Assembly (NCBI GenBank): GCA_040880125.1 | Contig: JBBDJB010000024.1 | Location: forward strand, 1 to 64,000 | Direction: 5' to 3' | DNA length: 64,000 bases | From: JBBDJB01 sp040880125 | Lineage (GTDB): Bacteria > Planctomycetota > Planctomycetia > Pirellulales > JBBDJB01 | Shown here: positions 61,287 to 64,000 of the stretch, one piece after another | Numbering within the stretch: position 1 is the first letter of the stretch | Layout: the number at the start of each line of letters is the position of its first letter | The notes under the pieces: generated by a model | The model's input: only the letters and a program-made list of their open reading frames with translations | Told to the model about the DNA's origin: nothing | The model's database searches: none | Position numbers and translations under genes: made by a program

Positions 61287-64000
61287 TCAGCCGCCCCAGG
61301 CGACTGCGATGTCCTCGGCGATGTCCAACAGGATCGGATCGAAATCGTCGTCGGAGTCCGATCCGTCGGAGCTGTCCCAGTCAAACGCCGACTCGCTCTC
61401 ATCCTCGTCGAGCACTTGATAGTCGGATGCGTCCGCTGAGCCGCCGCCGTCCAGTTGAGCGTACCCGGCGTCCAGGTCGCCAAAAACTGCCGCATCCGTC
61501 GTGTCGGTGCTGCTGGCAAGCGGATCGGCGGTAAGTGGTGCCGCCAGCAGCGTAGACGCGGACGACTCCGAGGTGCCGGCGGTAAGCGGTGCCGCCTGGG
61601 CGACGCTGTTGTTCAGCCGCGTGATGACCATGAGGGCGTCGCGCGGCGTGACGAAGCTGTCGGCGTTGACGTCCATGTACATCAATGATGCCAGGCTTTG
61701 TCCGGCCAGCATCGCGTTGACCGAGCCCCCGCCGTTGGTGTTCAACTCGCGAATCACCGACAGGGCGTCCGAGGGCGTCACGAAGCCGTCGGCATTCACG
61801 TCTTCGGGATTCGCAAAGTTGTGCAGCGCGCCGCCGCCGATCGTCAGAGTATCGTCGATGTAGTTGATCTCTTCCGGAAGGACCGGGTCGGTGGGCCTAT
61901 CGAAGACGAGCACTTCATGAATCGGCTGCATATCGGCCGGATCAGCATTGAATGTCACCGCACCCGCCGCGATGGCGGAAAACTCCACCACGAACAGCAG
62001 GTGGTCGCCGCCGCCCAGTGCGGACGAGCCTCCAATGGCGCCGATCTCGTTGATCAAGCCGGGATTCGCGCGGTCCTCCCTGCGGAACTCAGGGTAGCCG
62101 GCGCCGAACTGCGTGGGCGTACTCGTCAAATTGACCTTCGACGGATCGAAGAAGAGATCGAGGAAGGCGGCATATACGCCACCTTCATTGATTCCGCGCA
62201 GGTCGCGGGTGAAAGCATGCACCTGGAAAACTTCGCCGACTGAAATCTGGTCGATAGATTGACCAGCGAGATTCGTCACAACCAGTTCAAGCTCGACGAA
62301 CATGTCCGGCTGCACGACGACTGTCACCGACGCGGTGTCGGTCAGGCCACTGGGATCTTCAATCGTGTAGGTGAAGGTTTCCTCACCGGAGAAGCCGGGC
62401 GTGGGCGGTGTGTAGATCAAACCGCTTCCATCCGGCTCGATTGTCACCGTGCCGGTAATCGTCGACGTATCCACTGAAACGATCGTCAGCAATTCGGCCG
62501 CATCGGGGGCCGACGTGTCGTTGGCCAGCACGTCCAGTTCGTTGTCTTCCGTGCCGGCTTCGATCGAGAACTCGTCATCGATCGCATCCGGCGGATCGTT
62601 CACCGCCGCCACGTTGACGATGACCGTAGCCGTGTCCTGCAGACCGTTGATGTCCTCGACGGTATAGGTGAACGTTTCCGAACCGAAGAAATCTTCGTCC
62701 GGAGTGTAGGTCAGGGTTTGGCCACCGCCGCTGATCGTTACCGTGCCGCCGTTGTTGAGCGGCCCTGTGGCGACGATGGTCAATCCGCCGTCGGCCGGGT
62801 CCACGTCATTGTCCAGCACGTCGAGAACGTTGCCGGTGCTGTCCTCGAGGATGCCGCTAAAGCTGTCATTGACCGCATCGACGGGATCGTCGTCGGAGAC
62901 GACGGATACGGTCACAGTAGCGGTATCAAAGTTCCCCAGCCCGTCGGTGATCTCGTAGGTGAACGTTTCCACGCCGGTGAAGTCTTCGGCCGGCTGATAT
63001 TCGACTCCCAGCCCGTCGGGCGTCACGACGGCCGTTCCGCCCATGTCCGGCGAACCGACGCTGTCGACGATCAGCGTTCCGCCGCCGGCACCGAGCATGT
63101 CGTTGTCGAGCACGTCGATCACCAGCGGCTCGCTGTTCTCCGGGACTCCGCCGACGGTGTCATCGACCGCGCCGAAGGCCGTGATCTCAAGCGTGGCGTC
63201 GATGAAGACAAGTCCATCGTTTGGAACAACGTCTACTTCGCCAAAGACGAAGACGCCGTGAAACGGAATTATGTCCGATGGATTGCCGACAAATGTGACT
63301 TCGCCCGCCTCGATCGCCTCGAACTGAAGCGAAAACAAGAGGAATTCGTCCCCGCCCAGCTCATCATTGCCGTCGGTGGCACCGGCCTCGTCGATCACTC
63401 CCGGCGTCGACACGTTGCCGGAGAGTGCCTGCTGGTAATGCTCGCCATAGACAATACTCCCATCCACGGCCACTAGCGACGAATCGTACGTGGCATCCAA
63501 ATAGCCCGCGAAGACACCCCGCGGGTTGATACGGACATCCTGAACGTAGGTGCTGAGCAGGAACTTCTCACCCACTGGGATCGATTCCAGCGGCTCACCG
63601 GCGAGGTCCGTAATCTCGAACCGGAACTGCACCTGGTCGGGCTGCGGCTCGACGTTGATGGTCACCGTGGCCGTTGCATTGCTGCCGGGGGTGCCGTCGT
63701 TAATCGTGTAGGTGAAGGTATCTTGCCCGAGGAAATCCGCGGCGGGCGTATACCGCAGCCGGTTTCCACCGACGATTTGAACCGTGCCGTTCTGCGGCGT
63801 GCCGACGCTGACGATCGTCAGCATCTCGCCGACGTCGGGAGCGAAAGAGTCGTTCGGCAACACTTCCAGCGTGTTGTTGGTCGTGTTCTGTCCGATCGAG
63901 AAAGTATCGTTCACCGCTGTGGGAGGATCATTCACCGGTGTGACTTGGACGATGACGAAAGCCTCGCCGACACCGCCGATGCCGTCGGTGATGCTATAGC
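61287..64000 (-). CDS. Giant repeat protein with cohesin-like and dockerin modules (partial)
   Basis: Only the C-terminal 904 or so codons are in the window; the frame continues past the right edge. In protein order there is a cadherin/Ig-like repeat beginning VNDPPTAVNDTFSI and then a cohesin-like domain (VQFRFEITDLAGEPLESIPV to the IDATLEI strand). Three more repeats follow (AVDDTVGG, DAVNDSFSG, DAIDDEFSIEAG), then a second cohesin-like domain (LELVVTNLAGQSIDQISVGE). A type I dockerin pair comes next (PEDVNADGFVTPSDALSVIR and YMDVNADSFVTPRDALMVIT). The protein ends in an acidic tail, DEDESESAFDWDSSDGSDSD, then ILLDIAEDIAVAWGG. It is a secreted or surface adhesin-like protein. Confidence 0.88.
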   Translation of the reverse strand, partial: YSITDGIGGVGEAFVIVQVTPVNDPPTAVNDTFSIGQNTTNNTLEVLPNDSFAPDVGEMLTIVSVGTPQNGTVQIVGGNRLRYTPAADFLGQDTFTYTINDGTPGSNATATVTINVEPQPDQVQFRFEITDLAGEPLESIPVGEKFLLSTYVQDVRINPRGVFAGYLDATYDSSLVAVDGSIVYGEHYQQALSGNVSTPGVIDEAGATDGNDELGGDEFLLFSLQFEAIEAGEVTFVGNPSDIIPFHGVFVFGEVDVVPNDGLVFIDATLEITAFGAVDDTVGGVPENSEPLVIDVLDNDMLGAGGGTLIVDSVGSPDMGGTAVVTPDGLGVEYQPAEDFTGVETFTYEITDGLGNFDTATVTVSVVSDDDPVDAVNDSFSGILEDSTGNVLDVLDNDVDPADGGLTIVATGPLNNGGTVTISGGGQTLTYTPDEDFFGSETFTYTVEDINGLQDTATVIVNVAAVNDPPDAIDDEFSIEAGTEDNELDVLANDTSAPDAAELLTIVSVDTSTITGTVTIEPDGSGLIYTPPTPGFSGEETFTYTIEDPSGLTDTASVTVVVQPDMFVELELVVTNLAGQSIDQISVGEVFQVHAFTRDLRGINEGGVYAAFLDLFFDPSKVNLTSTPTQFGAGYPEFRREDRANPGLINEIGAIGGSSALGGGDHLLFVVEFSAIAAGAVTFNADPADMQPIHEVLVFDRPTDPVLPEEINYIDDTLTIGGGALHNFANPEDVNADGFVTPSDALSVIRELNTNGGGSVNAMLAGQSLASLMYMDVNADSFVTPRDALMVITRLNNSVAQAAPLTAGTSESSASTLLAAPLTADPLASSTDTTDAAVFGDLDAGYAQLDGGGSADASDYQVLDEDESESAFDWDSSDGSDSDDDFDPILLDIAEDIAVAWGG

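Overview
The window is about 65% G+C and reads as a chromosome segment from a planctomycete, most likely in or near the Pirellulales. The evidence is two PEP-CTERM exported proteins, a conserved Tyr-rich secreted protein and an MQFxLRTL-type membrane protein of planctomycete character, a very large repeat protein with cohesin-like and dockerin modules, several Ser/Thr kinases, and short palindromic repeats scattered between genes. I recognise no rRNA, tRNA or CRISPR array.

Layout: 0.7-3.1 kb holds a PEP-CTERM protein and a membrane protein. metK (minus strand) follows, with its own promoter and terminator. 5-13.6 kb holds sugar-nucleotide enzymes (a UDPGP-family uridylyltransferase and manC), a lipase-like hydrolase, ruvX, a YeeZ-like dehydrogenase, an MBL-fold hydrolase, a secreted Tyr-rich protein and an M20 peptidase. 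13.9-29.5 kb is a complete 14-gene nuoA-N operon for complex I behind a good sigma-70-type promoter. 30-38.8 kb holds a degenerate sigma-54-type regulator, a degenerate receiver, an Mrp/ApbC ATPase, an ECF sigma factor followed by a YfbK-like VWA protein, a secreted protein and a type II secretion F protein. 39-46.5 kb holds gmd, then an ATP-grasp ligase, a zinc-ribbon Ser/Thr kinase and a PP2C phosphatase in one operon, and an AAA ATPase.

46.6-50.3 kb is a lower-GC defence island: a Vsr nick endonuclease, a ParB-like protein, a putative PD-(D/E)xK-like nuclease and a convergent cytosine-5 methyltransferase. 51-58.7 kb is a signalling block: a PEP-CTERM protein, a REC-GGDEF(degenerate)-CBS protein, an FHA-EAL(degenerate) protein, a 1030-residue fusion of a Ser/Thr kinase to a tubulin/FtsZ-like domain, and a small DUF4177-like protein. 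The right end carries a 5'-truncated dnaE2, a nucleotide-sugar epimerase and the C-terminal part of a giant surface protein that leaves the window.

How the genes fit together: complex I is the one complete machine. manC, gmd, the UDPGP enzyme and the epimerase point to surface polysaccharide synthesis. The kinase, phosphatase, FHA and degenerate GGDEF/EAL genes suggest signalling through phosphorylation and non-catalytic domains. The strongest candidates for undescribed biology are the four-gene Vsr/ParB/nuclease/methyltransferase island and the kinase-tubulin fusion. Next are the repeat-derived tail on NuoM and the families of palindromic intergenic repeats.
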